Positions 1 to 9,872 of a stretch of 64,000 bases of DNA are shown piece after piece. The stretch's first letter is position 1. The number at the start of each line of letters is the position of its first letter. The notes under the pieces are model-generated. The model was given only the letters and a program-made list of their open reading frames with translations. It did not search any database and had not been told where the DNA came from. The DNA comes from Sphingomonas lenta (GTDB lineage Bacteria; Pseudomonadota; Alphaproteobacteria; Sphingomonadales; Sphingomonadaceae), in NCBI RefSeq assembly GCF_002288825.1, contig NZ_NSLI01000001.1, positions 310,001 through 374,000 on the forward strand. The letters are read 5' to 3'. The translations under genes were made by a program, and so were the position numbers.

Positions 1-9
1 GTTCGATCA

Positions 10-63
10 GCGACAAGCCGGGGGCTTGTCGCCGACCGGAGCCGGCTTGCGAAGCAAGCCGTG
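10..63. repeat. 54-nt double-hairpin intergenic repeat, copy 1
   Basis: This 54-nt sequence recurs without mismatch at 4117-4170. It folds into two adjacent hairpins: CGACAAGCC around GGG paired with GGCTTGTCG, and GGCTTGC around GAA paired with GCAAGCC. Both copies are followed downstream by a C-rich tract and a CCTCCCCCGC / GCGGGGGAGG hairpin, so the unit belongs to a larger composite element. The architecture resembles REP/BIME-type elements. Function is unknown. Confidence 0.85.
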
Positions 64-136
64 AGGGATGCGCGTTGGACGGGTCGATTTTATAACGCGG
101 GCCAGCAACCGACCACCTCTCAAGCCGCATCCCGTC

Positions 137-197
137 GTGCCCCCACCACCACGCCGCAAGCGGCGCGGTCCCCCTCCCCCGCTGTAAGCGGGGGAGG
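137..197. repeat. Composite intergenic repeat, C-rich tract plus GC hairpin
   Basis: A CCCCCACCACCACGCC tract is followed by a small palindrome (GCCGCAAGCGGC) and then a strong hairpin, CCTCCCCCGCT with AGCGGGGGAGG. The same order of parts is seen at 4192-4248 and 19611-19668, and in related form at 44854-44912. It lies downstream of the small cysteine-rich gene, where the hairpin could help end transcription, but there is no T-run. Nothing protein-coding is convincing in 1-261. Confidence 0.8.
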
Positions 198-261
198 AAT
201 GAAAAGGCCGGGCGCGACTTGCGTCGCACCCGGCCCCGTCAACCCCGCTCAGGGGAAGGCG

Positions 262-462
262 TTACGCCTCAGCGCGCTCGTAGTGGCCGCACCAGTCGCT
301 CGCCTCGACCTTCGGCCACACGCCGTGGCTGTCCTGCGTCGGCTGGCTGATCGGCGGGTTGTAGCGGCACAGGCCGAGCGAGGCGCCGTGCGACTCGGTC
401 GAGGCCTGGTCGAAGTAGCGGCACTTGCCGCAAGCGGCGACTCCGGCGGTGGTCAGGGCCAT
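262..462 (-). CDS. Small cysteine-rich (HiPIP-like) protein
   Basis: A 66-residue protein of unproven function. Its cysteine pattern is CGKC near residue 11, a single Cys in LCRYNPP and a C-terminal WCGHYE. That CxxC...C...C layout with an R-Y-NPP segment recalls the small high-potential iron-sulfur subunits of benzylsuccinate-synthase type enzymes, so binding of an iron-sulfur cluster or a metal is inferred, not shown. The start at 462 is chosen because GAGGAGCAACC sits just upstream; an in-frame start 93 nt further up would add a basic, unconserved-looking leader. The gene follows pth in the same direction, 162 bp away. Two Fur-box-like palindromes lie in that gap, which suggests iron control. 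The gap is conspicuously AT-rich for this genome. Confidence 0.75.
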   Translation of the reverse strand: MALTTAGVAACGKCRYFDQASTESHGASLGLCRYNPPISQPTQDSHGVWPKVEASDWCGHYERAEA

Positions 463-568
463 GATGGTTGCTCCTCGTGCATCAGTTGTCGGCGTTGACA
501 ACCGAAGTATCGCCGAAGAGTTCCTAAAACAACAACAAACAACTCTTGCGAACAACTCTCACCGAAGC

Positions 569-622
569 TGCAAATTATTCTCAATCCGAACTGGCCGAAG
601 TAGAAATGCGACTTACTCGCAA
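569..622. promoter_or_regulatory. Two Fur-box-like palindromes
   Basis: TGCAAATTATTCTCA (569-583) and TGCGACTTACTCGCA (608-622) both approach a 7-1-7 alphaproteobacterial Fur-type site, TGCGAAT-N-ATTCGCA, with two mismatches each. They are 24 bp apart and sit 107-160 bp upstream of the start of the small cysteine-rich gene, in an AT-rich island. A Fur or Irr family regulator is inferred. No promoter elements could be assigned with confidence. Confidence 0.45.
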
Positions 623-624
623 TC

Positions 625-1194
625 TTAATCCTGCAGCCGAAGCGCGACCTCGTTCATGAACCGCGCGTCGTCACCCGCCGCCAGCCACTCGGCTTCCGCG
701 GCGACTGCGCCGAGCAGGTCGGTCAGCGGCTCCAGCTCGCTCTTGGCGTAGTTGCCCAGCACATGGCCGTTCACCCGGTCCTTGTGCCCCGGATGGCCGA
801 TGCCGATCCGCACGCGGCGGAAGTCGGGGCCGAGATGCTTGTCGGTCGAGCGCAGGCCGTTGTGGCCCGCCGTGCCGCCCCCGCGCTTCACCTTGACTTT
901 GAACGGCGCGAGGTCGAGTTCGTCGTGGAACACGGTGAGCGCGTCCACGCCCAGCTTGTAGAAGCGCAGCGCCTCGCCGATCGCGCGGCCGCTCTCGTTC
1001 ATGAACGTCGCGGGCTTCAGGAGCAGCAGCTTCTCCGACCCGATCCGGCCTTCCTGCGTCCAGCCCTGGAACTGCTTCTTCACCGGCCCGAAGCCGTGCA
1101 CCTCGGCGATGGCGTCCACCGCCATGAAGCCGACATTGTGCCGGTGCATCGCATATTGCGGACCCGGATTGCCGAGCCCCACCCAGATCTGCAT
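625..1194 (-). CDS. pth: Peptidyl-tRNA hydrolase
   Basis: Cleaves the ester bond between peptide and tRNA in peptidyl-tRNAs that drop off the ribosome, recycling tRNA in the cytosol. The 189-residue length is normal. The N-terminus reads VGLGNPGPQY, then the catalytic histidine in HRHNVGF (His19, equal to E. coli His20); FHDELDL and GGGTAGHNGLRS are further family signatures. The start at 1194 has CGGAG upstream. It follows rplY in the same direction with a 71-bp gap holding a hairpin. The rplY-pth pairing is common in proteobacteria and links two translation functions. Identity is secure. Confidence 0.97.
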   Translation of the reverse strand: MQIWVGLGNPGPQYAMHRHNVGFMAVDAIAEVHGFGPVKKQFQGWTQEGRIGSEKLLLLKPATFMNESGRAIGEALRFYKLGVDALTVFHDELDLAPFKVKVKRGGGTAGHNGLRSTDKHLGPDFRRVRIGIGHPGHKDRVNGHVLGNYAKSELEPLTDLLGAVAAEAEWLAAGDDARFMNEVALRLQD

Positions 1195-1215
1195 CGCGCT
1201 CTCCGGAACGAAGAA

Positions 1216-1242
1216 GGGCAGGGAAGCGCCGCCTCCCTGCCC
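1216..1242 (-). terminator. Hairpin between rplY and pth
   Basis: GGGCAGGGA and TCCCTGCCC form a strong stem just after the rplY stop. Read on the minus strand it is followed by TTCTTCG rather than a pure T-run, so it may be only a partial terminator or an mRNA-stability element. Confidence 0.45.
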
Positions 1243-1265
1243 CTTATTGACCTAAGCTCGGAGGC

Positions 1266-1952
1266 TCAGCCCTGCTCGGACGTGTCCGCCTGCGGCTCGT
1301 CGCTGTTGGCCGGCTGGTCCAGCGCCTCGTCGAGAGTCGGCACGCCCGCCTCGCGGTCGGCCGCGTCGTCGGCCGCGGTCGGGACCGTCGGCGGCACGAT
1401 GGTGGCGATCGCGAAGTCGCGGTCGGTGATGGCCGGGGTCGCGCCCTGCGGCAGCGTCACGTCCGAGATGTGGATCGACGCGCCGACCTCGCGGCCCGCC
1501 AGCGAGATGGCGATCTCCGACGGGATGCTCGCCGCGTCGACGACCAGCTCGACCTCGTGGCGCGTGATGTTGAGCACGCCGCCAGCCTTCAGACCCGGCG
1601 ACTTGTCCTCGTCCGTGAACGCGACCGGCACCGCGACGGTGACCGTCGAGTGCTCGCCCACGCGGAACAGGTCGACGTGGAGTGGACGGTCGGTGACGGG
1701 GTGGAACGCCACGTCCTTGGCGAGCGCGCGCACGGCCTGACCGCCCACACCCTCGACCATGATGACCGAGTTGAAGAAGTGCCCGGTGCCCAGCGCCTTG
1801 ACGAGCGCCTTCTCCTCGAGGTGGACGCCCTGGGGCGCCTGGTTCTGGCCGTAGATCACGGCGGGGACGCGGCCTTCACGACGCAGCGCCCGGGAGGCTC
1901 CCTTGCCAACCCGGTCACGCGTCTCGGCTGCGAGCGTCAGCGTGTCGCTCAT
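1266..1952 (-). CDS. rplY: 50S ribosomal protein L25/general stress protein Ctc
   Basis: Binds 5S rRNA in the large ribosomal subunit. The protein has 228 residues, the long Ctc form: an L25 domain at the N-terminus ([19 protein letters not shown], then VPAVIYG) and a C-terminal beta (TL5) domain from about residue 95 ([18 protein letters not shown]). The tail after about residue 190 is acidic and likely disordered. The start at 1952 has GGAG upstream. It precedes pth, the usual arrangement. Identity is secure. Confidence 0.96.
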   Translation of the reverse strand: MSDTLTLAAETRDRVGKGASRALRREGRVPAVIYGQNQAPQGVHLEEKALVKALGTGHFFNSVIMVEGVGGQAVRALAKDVAFHPVTDRPLHVDLFRVGEHSTVTVAVPVAFTDEDKSPGLKAGGVLNITRHEVELVVDAASIPSEIAISLAGREVGASIHISDVTLPQGATPAITDRDFAIATIVPPTVPTAADDAADREAGVPTLDEALDQPANSDEPQADTSEQG

Positions 1953-2066
1953 GCAGTGTTAACTCCGAGATGCTTGTTGTTCCGATCTCCGCCCACGCCT
2001 CCAGGGATGACCATGAGCGGAAGCGCGGGCGTGTAGCGGCGCACACCGGCAAACGCAAACCCAAAG

Positions 2067-2092
2067 CCCTCTCCCGCTTTCGCGGGAGAGGG
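2067..2092. repeat. CCCTCTCCCGC hairpin repeat
   Basis: CCCTCTCCCGC and GCGGGAGAGGG are separated by TTTC. The identical 26-nt hairpin occurs at 9667-9692 and 36192-36217, each time right next to a stop codon. Here it sits just past the stop of the TraB-family gene on the minus strand. It is a candidate transcript-end element without a T-run. Confidence 0.75.
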
Positions 2093-2098
2093 CAGGAC

Positions 2099-3007
2099 TT
2101 AGTACTTCACCCGCGTCGCGCGGAGCTTGTACGCCTTCAGCTGGTCCTGCACCGATCCCGCGCCCGCCAGGTGCCCCGCGCCGACCGCGACGAACACCGT
2201 GCCCGGCTGCGCCATGCGGCCGTTGATCCACTCGGCCCAGCGCTTGTTGCGGTTGGTGAGCAGGATGCGCGCCACCTCCGGCGAGTCCTTCAGATTCTCG
2301 TTCATGATCGCCGCCAGGCCGTCGGCGTCGCCCCTGGCCCAGGTGTCGATCATCCGCTCCATCTCGCGGCCCAGCTGCGGCAGGTCCTCGGCCGCGGAGA
2401 CCAGGAACTTCACCTGCTCCGGCTCCGAGATCGAGTCGAAATAGCCCAGCTGCTGCTCGATCGTCTCCAGCCCGACGAGCTGCTTGCTCGCGCCCTTGGC
2501 GGACGCGGTGATCACCTTCTCCGCGCCGCTGTCGCCCTTGAAGCCCAGCTTCTCCAGCGGGGCCGCCACCAGCGTCACCGCCGCCAGCCACGGGTCCATG
2601 CGGTCGTACGCCTGCTGCGGTAGCCCCAGGTCGGTCAACGCCTTGGTGACCGCCGCGCGCTTGTCGACGGGCAGCTTCTCGGTCAGCCCCGGGCCGGACA
2701 TGTTGAGCCCCTTGGCGATCGCCACCTGCTGCGCGGCCTTGGGATCGAGGTCGGCGATCTCGAGCACGACCTCCTTCGACCCGTCGAACGCGGTCTTCAC
2801 CGCCTCGTCGAACCAGCTCATGCCGGGCTTCAGCACGTGCACCGTGCCGAACAGATAGACGGTCGTGTCCGCGTCCTTGACGACCCACAGCGCGGGGTCC
2901 GCGTCGGCGGTCGCCGCCGGCCCGGAAGCCGACGGAACTTGGGCGCAGGCGGGGAGCGCCGCGAAGGCGAGCGCGGCGGCGACGGCGCCGCGGAGAAGCT
3001 TGGGCAT
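2099..3007 (-). CDS. TraB/GumN family protein
   Basis: A secreted or periplasmic TraB/GumN-domain protein of 302 residues. It begins with a signal peptide (MPKLLRGAVAAALAFAALPACA), possibly with a lipobox-like PACA end. The domain signature is LWVVKDADTTVYLFGTVHVL near residues 45-65, with conserved GTVH and a C-terminal FVAVGAGHLAG motif. TraB-fold proteins are related to EreA/ChaN/Tiki hydrolases; the substrate of this one is unknown. The start at 3007 is preferred over an upstream frame extension because GGGAGG lies six bases ahead and the signal peptide begins there. It is transcribed divergently from glyQ. Confidence 0.88.
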   Translation of the reverse strand: MPKLLRGAVAAALAFAALPACAQVPSASGPAATADADPALWVVKDADTTVYLFGTVHVLKPGMSWFDEAVKTAFDGSKEVVLEIADLDPKAAQQVAIAKGLNMSGPGLTEKLPVDKRAAVTKALTDLGLPQQAYDRMDPWLAAVTLVAAPLEKLGFKGDSGAEKVITASAKGASKQLVGLETIEQQLGYFDSISEPEQVKFLVSAAEDLPQLGREMERMIDTWARGDADGLAAIMNENLKDSPEVARILLTNRNKRWAEWINGRMAQPGTVFVAVGAGHLAGAGSVQDQLKAYKLRATRVKY

Positions 3008-3102
3008 GTGATCCCTCCCGAATTGCAATCCGTGCGATATAGGATGCGCGCCGTCCGGCGTCAGCTTGATTCCCCGCCCGCCATGCGGCATCGGCCCCGC
3101 CC

Positions 3103-4038
3103 GTGACCGAGCCCCTATCGTTCCAGCGCATGATCCTGACGCTCCACCAATATTGGAGCGACCGCGGCTGCCTGATCCTGCAGCCCTACGACATGGAGAT
3201 GGGGGCGGGGACGTTCCATACCGCGACCACCTTGCGCGCGCTCGGCCCAGACCCGTGGAACGCCGCCTTCGTCCAGCCCTGCCGCCGCCCCACCGACGGC
3301 CGCTACGGCGAGAACCCCAACCGGCTCCAGCATTACTACCAATATCAGGTCATCCTGAAGCCGAGCCCGCCCGACCTGCAGGAACTTTACCTGGGCAGCC
3401 TCGCCGCGATCGGCATCGACTTCACCCGCCACGACATCCGCTTCGTCGAGGACGACTGGGAGAGCCCGACGCTCGGCGCCTGGGGGCTGGGCTGGGAGGT
3501 CTGGTGTGACGGCATGGAGGTGACGCAGTTCACCTACTTCCAGCAGATGGGCGGCTTCGACTGCAAACCGGTATCGGGCGAGCTCACCTACGGCCTCGAG
3601 CGCCTGGCCATGTACATCCAGAACAAGGACTCGGTGTACGACCTGGCGTTTAACGACCGCCCGAGCGGCGCGGTGGAGGGCGGCGCGCTCGCCAACCGCG
3701 CGGCGGAGGACCTGCGCGCCCACTCGCCGCAATTCAGCTACGGCGACGTGTTCCTGGAGAACGAGCGCCAGATGTCGGCCTGGAACTTCGAAGTCGCCGA
3801 CACGGACAGCCTGTTCGACCAGTTCCGCAAGCACGCCGCCGAATGCGAGAACTCGCTCGGGCGCGGCCTGCCGATCCCCGCGTACGAGCAGGCAATCAAG
3901 GCGAGCCACACCTTCAACCTCCTCCAGGCCCGCGGCGTGATCTCGGTGGCCGAACGCCAGGCCTATATCGGCCGCGTCCGCGACCTCGCGAAAGGCGCGT
4001 GCCAGGCCTGGATGGAGAAGAACGGGTGGGCGGCGTGA
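3103..4038 (+). CDS. glyQ: Glycyl-tRNA synthetase alpha subunit
   Basis: Catalytic subunit of the bacterial tetrameric (alpha2beta2) glycyl-tRNA synthetase, charging tRNA-Gly with glycine. The protein has 311 residues. Class II catalytic-core signatures are clear: [41 protein letters not shown] and [14 protein letters not shown]. The GTG start at 3103 gives the expected short lead into [13 protein letters not shown]. The beta subunit gene follows after 224 bp of repeats, which is unusually far for this pair. Identity is secure. Confidence 0.97.
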   Translation: MTEPLSFQRMILTLHQYWSDRGCLILQPYDMEMGAGTFHTATTLRALGPDPWNAAFVQPCRRPTDGRYGENPNRLQHYYQYQVILKPSPPDLQELYLGSLAAIGIDFTRHDIRFVEDDWESPTLGAWGLGWEVWCDGMEVTQFTYFQQMGGFDCKPVSGELTYGLERLAMYIQNKDSVYDLAFNDRPSGAVEGGALANRAAEDLRAHSPQFSYGDVFLENERQMSAWNFEVADTDSLFDQFRKHAAECENSLGRGLPIPAYEQAIKASHTFNLLQARGVISVAERQAYIGRVRDLAKGACQAWMEKNGWAA

Positions 4039-4051
4039 CCGCTGACCCATT

Positions 4052-4248
4052 CCTCCCCCGCTCCCAGCGGGGGAGGGGGACCAGCGTAGCTGGTGGAGGG
4101 GGGCGTAGGTCGGTCGGCGACAAGCCGGGGGCTTGTCGCCGACCGGAGCCGGCTTGCGAAGCAAGCCGTGGGGGATACGGCATCACCCTGTACCCCCACC
4201 ACCACTCGCTACGCGAGCGGTCCCCCTCCCCCGCTAAAGCGGGGGAGG
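4052..4248. repeat. Composite palindromic repeat between glyQ and glyS
   Basis: Nearly all of the glyQ-glyS gap is repeat. In order: a CCTCCCCCGCT / AGCGGGGGAGG hairpin; GGGACCAGCGTAGCTGGTGG; the 54-nt double hairpin (4117-4170, identical to 10-63); a CCCCCACCACCACTCG tract; and a second CCTCCCCCGCT / AGCGGGGGAGG hairpin. The final arm ends 14 nt before the glyS start, so glyS translation begins right beside the element. Parts recur at 10-197, 19534-19668 and 44854-44912, and inside glyS itself. Confidence 0.85.
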
Positions 4249-4262
4249 AGTAAGGTAAGAAC

Positions 4263-6668
4263 ATGCCCGACTTCCTCCTCGAACTCCGCTCCGAAGAGAT
4301 CCCCGCCCGCATGCAGGCCAAGGCGCGGGACGACCTCCAGCGCCTGTTCGCGGCCGAGCTCGCCGCCGCCGGTCTCCAGGCGGGCAGCGTCACCACTTAC
4401 GCCACCCCCCGCCGCCTGGCGCTGATCGCCCGCGACTTGCCGCCCGAAACCGCTGCCGTCTCCGAGGAGATCAAGGGCCCCCGCAGCTCCGCCCCGCCGC
4501 AAGCGCTAGACGGCTTCCTCCGCAAGACGGGCCTCACCCGCGAGCAGCTCGTCGAGCGCGACGGCGTGCTCTTTGCCGTCATCGACAAGCCCGGCCGCCC
4601 CACGGCGCACGTGCTCGCGGCCGCGATCCCGACGATCGTCCGCGCCTTTCCCTGGCCCAAGTCGATGCGCTGGGGCGCGGCCTCGCTCGCGACCGACAGC
4701 CCCCGCTGGGTCCGCCCGCTGCAGAGCGTGGTCGCGATCTTCGGCGAGGAGATCGTGCCCGTCGAGGTCGCCGGCGTGCGGTCGAGCGCCACCACGCTCG
4801 GCCACCGCTTCCACCACCCCGGCCCGATCACGCTCGGCGGCGCGCACGACTATGTCGAGAAGCTCCGCGCCTGCCACGTCATCGTCGACCCCGACGAGCG
4901 CGCCGCGATCATCCGCACCCGCGCCGCCGAGCTCGCGCGCGACGCTGGCCTCGAGCTGATCGAAGACGAGGGCCTCGTCGCCGAGAACGCCGGCCTCACC
5001 GAATGGCCCGTGCCGCTCATCGGCCGCTTCGACGAGGCGTTCCTGGAGGTCCCGCCCGAGGTCATCCAGCTCACCGCCCGCGTGAACCAGAAATACTTCG
5101 TCTGCCGTGTTCCTCCCCGGAACGGGGAGGGGGACCAGCCGAGGGCTGGTGGAGGGGCGGTTGCGACGGGAGCGACCCTCGCCAACGCCTTCATCTGCAC
5201 CGCCAACATCGCCGCGACCGACGGCGGCGCGAAGATCGTCGAAGGCAACCGCAAGGTCCTCGCCGCTCGCCTGTCGGACGCCCGCTTCTTCTACGAGCAG
5301 GACCTCAAGGTGCCGCTGGAGGAACAGGCGAAGAAGCTCGACAAGATCGTCTTCCACGAGAAGCTCGGCACCGTCGCCGACAAGGTCGACCGCGTCGCCA
5401 AGCTCGCACGGTGGTTGGTGGAAGAGGGGATCGTCACAGGTTCAAATCCTGTCCCCGCAACCAACGTCCGATCTCTCCCCGGCGAAGGCCGGGGTCCAGT
5501 CACGGTCACCTCTCAATCGGAAGCGCCTACCCCGCAAGCCGTATCCGAACTGGACCCCGGCCTACGCCGGGGACGCGCAGAGTCGTCACGCGAGGAGCTA
5601 GCAGCCCTCGCCGAACGCGCCGCCCGCTTGTGCAAGGCCGACCTCGTCACCGGCATGGTCGGAGAGTTCCCCGAGCTCCAGGGCCTGATCGGCGGCTACT
5701 ACGCCGCAGCCCAGGGCGAGCACCCGGCCGCCGCCGAAGCCATCCGCGACCACTACAAGCCTGTCGGTCAAGGCGACGAGGTCCCCACTGCGCCCGTGAC
5801 CGTGGCGGTGAGCTTGGCGGACAAGCTGGATACAATTTCCACGTTTTTCTTTATCGGTGAAAGTCCAAGCGGCTCTCGGGATCCATTCGCTCTGCGACGG
5901 TCCGCATTAGCCGTGCTAGCGCTTATTCAGCAGCACCAGCTCAGGTTCAAGCTGATTAAGGCGCTGACGCTCGCATGGGCATTTCGTATCGTGCAGATTA
6001 CCGAAAACATGAACGAAGCATCCGATCGCGTTAAGGATGAATTAAAGGGTGTTGTTGACGAGGTTAGTCTTGAAAAGATAGCGACCGTTCAGGGTATTGT
6101 GCCCGTCGTACTTGCTAGCTTCACCAACTCTCAATCTACCGCTCACGCTACTTTGGCCACCTTCTTTGCCGACCGCCTCAAAGTCCAGCAACGCGAGGCC
6201 GGTGTCCGGCACGACCTGATCGACGCGGTGTTCGCGCTCGGCGGCGAGGATGATCTCGTTCGCCTGCTCGCCCGCGTCCGCGCGCTGCAGGCGTTCGTGG
6301 GGACGGAGGACGGGGCCAACCTGCTCGCCGGCTACAAGCGCGCCGCCAACATCCTGAAGAAAGAAGGCTGGACCGCCGCGGAGGGCGCGGGCGAGAAATC
6401 GCTGTCCTACACGCCCGAACCGGAGGAAGCTGCCCTCCGCCACGCCCTTGACTCGGCCGAGCCGCGGGCGGCGGCCGCGGTGGAGGCGGAGGAGTTCGAA
6501 GGCGCGATGGCCGCGCTGGCGACGCTCCGCGCGCCCATCGACGCGTTCTTTGACAAGGTGACGGTGAACGACCCCGATCCGGCCAAGCGCGAGGCGCGGC
6601 TCAACCTGCTCGCCCGTGTCCGCGACGCGGTGCACCGGGTGGCGGATTTCTCGCGCATCGAAGGGTGA
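4263..6668 (+). CDS. glyS: Glycyl-tRNA synthetase beta subunit with in-frame inserts
   Basis: Beta subunit of glycyl-tRNA synthetase, needed for tRNA-Gly binding. The N-terminus (MPDFLLELRSEEIPARMQ) and C-terminal anticodon-binding part (LLARVRALQAFVGTEDGANL, then APIDAFFDKVTVNDPD) are typical. At 801 residues it exceeds E. coli GlyS (689). Two stretches look inserted: about residues 282-304, encoded by a repeat otherwise seen between genes, and about 391-440, encoded by a tRNA 3'-end-like piece plus a spaced palindrome. Residues about 522-638 are encoded by DNA of clearly lower GC, and the protein there departs from the family except at DPFALRRSAL. The reading frame is intact throughout. This is the only GlyS in view, so it is probably functional. 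Confidence 0.9.
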   Translation: MPDFLLELRSEEIPARMQAKARDDLQRLFAAELAAAGLQAGSVTTYATPRRLALIARDLPPETAAVSEEIKGPRSSAPPQALDGFLRKTGLTREQLVERDGVLFAVIDKPGRPTAHVLAAAIPTIVRAFPWPKSMRWGAASLATDSPRWVRPLQSVVAIFGEEIVPVEVAGVRSSATTLGHRFHHPGPITLGGAHDYVEKLRACHVIVDPDERAAIIRTRAAELARDAGLELIEDEGLVAENAGLTEWPVPLIGRFDEAFLEVPPEVIQLTARVNQKYFVCRVPPRNGEGDQPRAGGGAVATGATLANAFICTANIAATDGGAKIVEGNRKVLAARLSDARFFYEQDLKVPLEEQAKKLDKIVFHEKLGTVADKVDRVAKLARWLVEEGIVTGSNPVPATNVRSLPGEGRGPVTVTSQSEAPTPQAVSELDPGLRRGRAESSREELAALAERAARLCKADLVTGMVGEFPELQGLIGGYYAAAQGEHPAAAEAIRDHYKPVGQGDEVPTAPVTVAVSLADKLDTISTFFFIGESPSGSRDPFALRRSALAVLALIQQHQLRFKLIKALTLAWAFRIVQITENMNEASDRVKDELKGVVDEVSLEKIATVQGIVPVVLASFTNSQSTAHATLATFFADRLKVQQREAGVRHDLIDAVFALGGEDDLVRLLARVRALQAFVGTEDGANLLAGYKRAANILKKEGWTAAEGAGEKSLSYTPEPEEAALRHALDSAEPRAAAAVEAEEFEGAMAALATLRAPIDAFFDKVTVNDPDPAKREARLNLLARVRDAVHRVADFSRIEG
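5110..5157. repeat. Intergenic-type repeat inside glyS (insert 1)
   Basis: CCTCCCCGGAACGGGGAGG followed by GGGACCAGCCGAGGGCTGGTGG closely matches the first part of the glyQ-glyS spacer repeat (4052-4103), down to the T-T in front. It is read in frame as a glycine/arginine/proline-rich segment between KYFVCR and NAFICTAN, two blocks that are nearly adjacent in other GlyS proteins. Confidence 0.8.
5436..5463 (+). other. tRNA 3'-end fragment (T-arm to CCA) inside glyS
   Basis: ACAGG-TTCAAAT-CCTGT is a perfect T stem-loop, followed by CCCCGCA, a discriminator A and CCA. The acceptor strand CCCCGCA plus A fits initiator tRNA (CGCGGGG on the 5' side, with the usual C1 x A72 mismatch). No 5' half, D-arm or anticodon arm lies upstream, so it cannot be a working tRNA. 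It is translated in frame as part of the second GlyS insert. Confidence 0.7.
5477..5572. repeat. Spaced palindrome pair inside glyS (insert 2)
   Basis: Left arm 5477-5500 (CCCCGGCGAAGGCCGGGG then TCCAGT) and right arm 5549-5572 are inverted copies of 24 nt with one mismatch, separated by 48 nt. Each arm is itself a hairpin. The layout is that of the intergenic pairs at 31997-32094, 33686-33819 and 46425-46558. It is read through in frame as coding sequence. Confidence 0.8.
5826..6175 (+). other. Low-GC mosaic block within glyS
   Basis: Base composition drops to about half GC here, with codons such as ATT, TTA, AAA and GTT that the flanks avoid. Composition returns sharply to normal at ACCGCCTCAAAGTCCAGC. 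The encoded part keeps the core motif DPFALRR but is otherwise unlike the sequence on either side. A replaced segment from another lineage by homologous recombination is inferred; strong local drift is the alternative. Confidence 0.6.
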
Positions 6669-6951
6669 GGCGCCGGGCGTACGCGCCGAGCGAAGCTCGA
6701 AGCGAGACGCCCAAGCCCGGCCGGCGTAGCGCAGCTACGTTCGACGACGCGGCTTCGCCGCGGCGTGCGCGGCGGACGCCTGTTTTCGAATTTAGCAGGA
6801 TGCCGAACAAGCCACCCCGTAGGCTGAACTTCCTGAACTTTGGAACGCCCGGTACGGTTCGTCCCGTTCCGGAACCTGAACAGCCGTTCATTGCTTGACG
6901 CGCGCGCGTGCTGCAGCGCACAACATACGTATTCAGGGAAGGACGACCGAC
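6669..6951. other. glyS-ppdK intergenic region
   Basis: The first half is GC-rich with many small inverted repeats (for example GGCGTACGCGCC and CGGCTTCGCCG). The second half holds a GTTCCGGAAC palindrome at 6866-6875, direct copies of CTGAACTT, and a TTGACG at 6895-6900 that could be a -35 box for ppdK. No good -10 partner is seen at normal spacing. A 77-codon open frame at 6665-6898 has no start signal or recognisable motif and is not called. Confidence 0.4.
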
Positions 6952-9660
<2,709 letters not shown>

Positions 9661-9666
9661 TGCGAA

Positions 9667-9868
9667 CCCTCTCCCGCTTTCGCGGGAGAGGGACAGGTGC
9701 GGCACGCGCCAGGGTGAGGGCCTGAACAGGGCGCATCCCGAAGAACAGGCCCTCACCCGACCTTGCTACGCTCGGCCACCCGCATCAGGTAAACCGTCCC
9801 CCGGACGGTTTAGATCATGCCGGGGGGCATGATCGACCTGATACCCCCGCGAAAGCGGGAGAGGGGAG
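9667..9868. repeat. Nested palindrome cluster between ppdK and the pilus operon
   Basis: This gap between convergent genes is packed with inverted repeats: the CCCTCTCCCGC hairpin (9667-9692); GGTGAGGGCCTG paired with CAGGCCCTCACC around 9712-9769; AAACCGTCC / GGACGGTTT; GATCATGCC / GGCATGATC; ATCAGGT / ACCTGAT; and a degenerate CCCGCGAAAGCGGG hairpin at the end. Probably it is a complex REP-like element, possibly serving as the transcription boundary for both sides. Confidence 0.7.
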
Positions 9869-9872
9869 TGCG

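Noticed and set aside
61..498. Plus-strand frame over the first 500 bases
   Set aside because: It runs through the palindromic repeats and antisense to the cysteine-rich gene, with no start signal.
5436..5463. Possible tRNA gene in glyS
   Set aside because: Only the T-arm and 3' acceptor end exist; there is no 5' half, D-arm or anticodon arm, so it is a fragment.
6665..6898. 77-codon reading frame between glyS and ppdK
   Set aside because: No ribosome-binding site, basic low-complexity product and no recognisable motif; more likely a chance frame in the leader.
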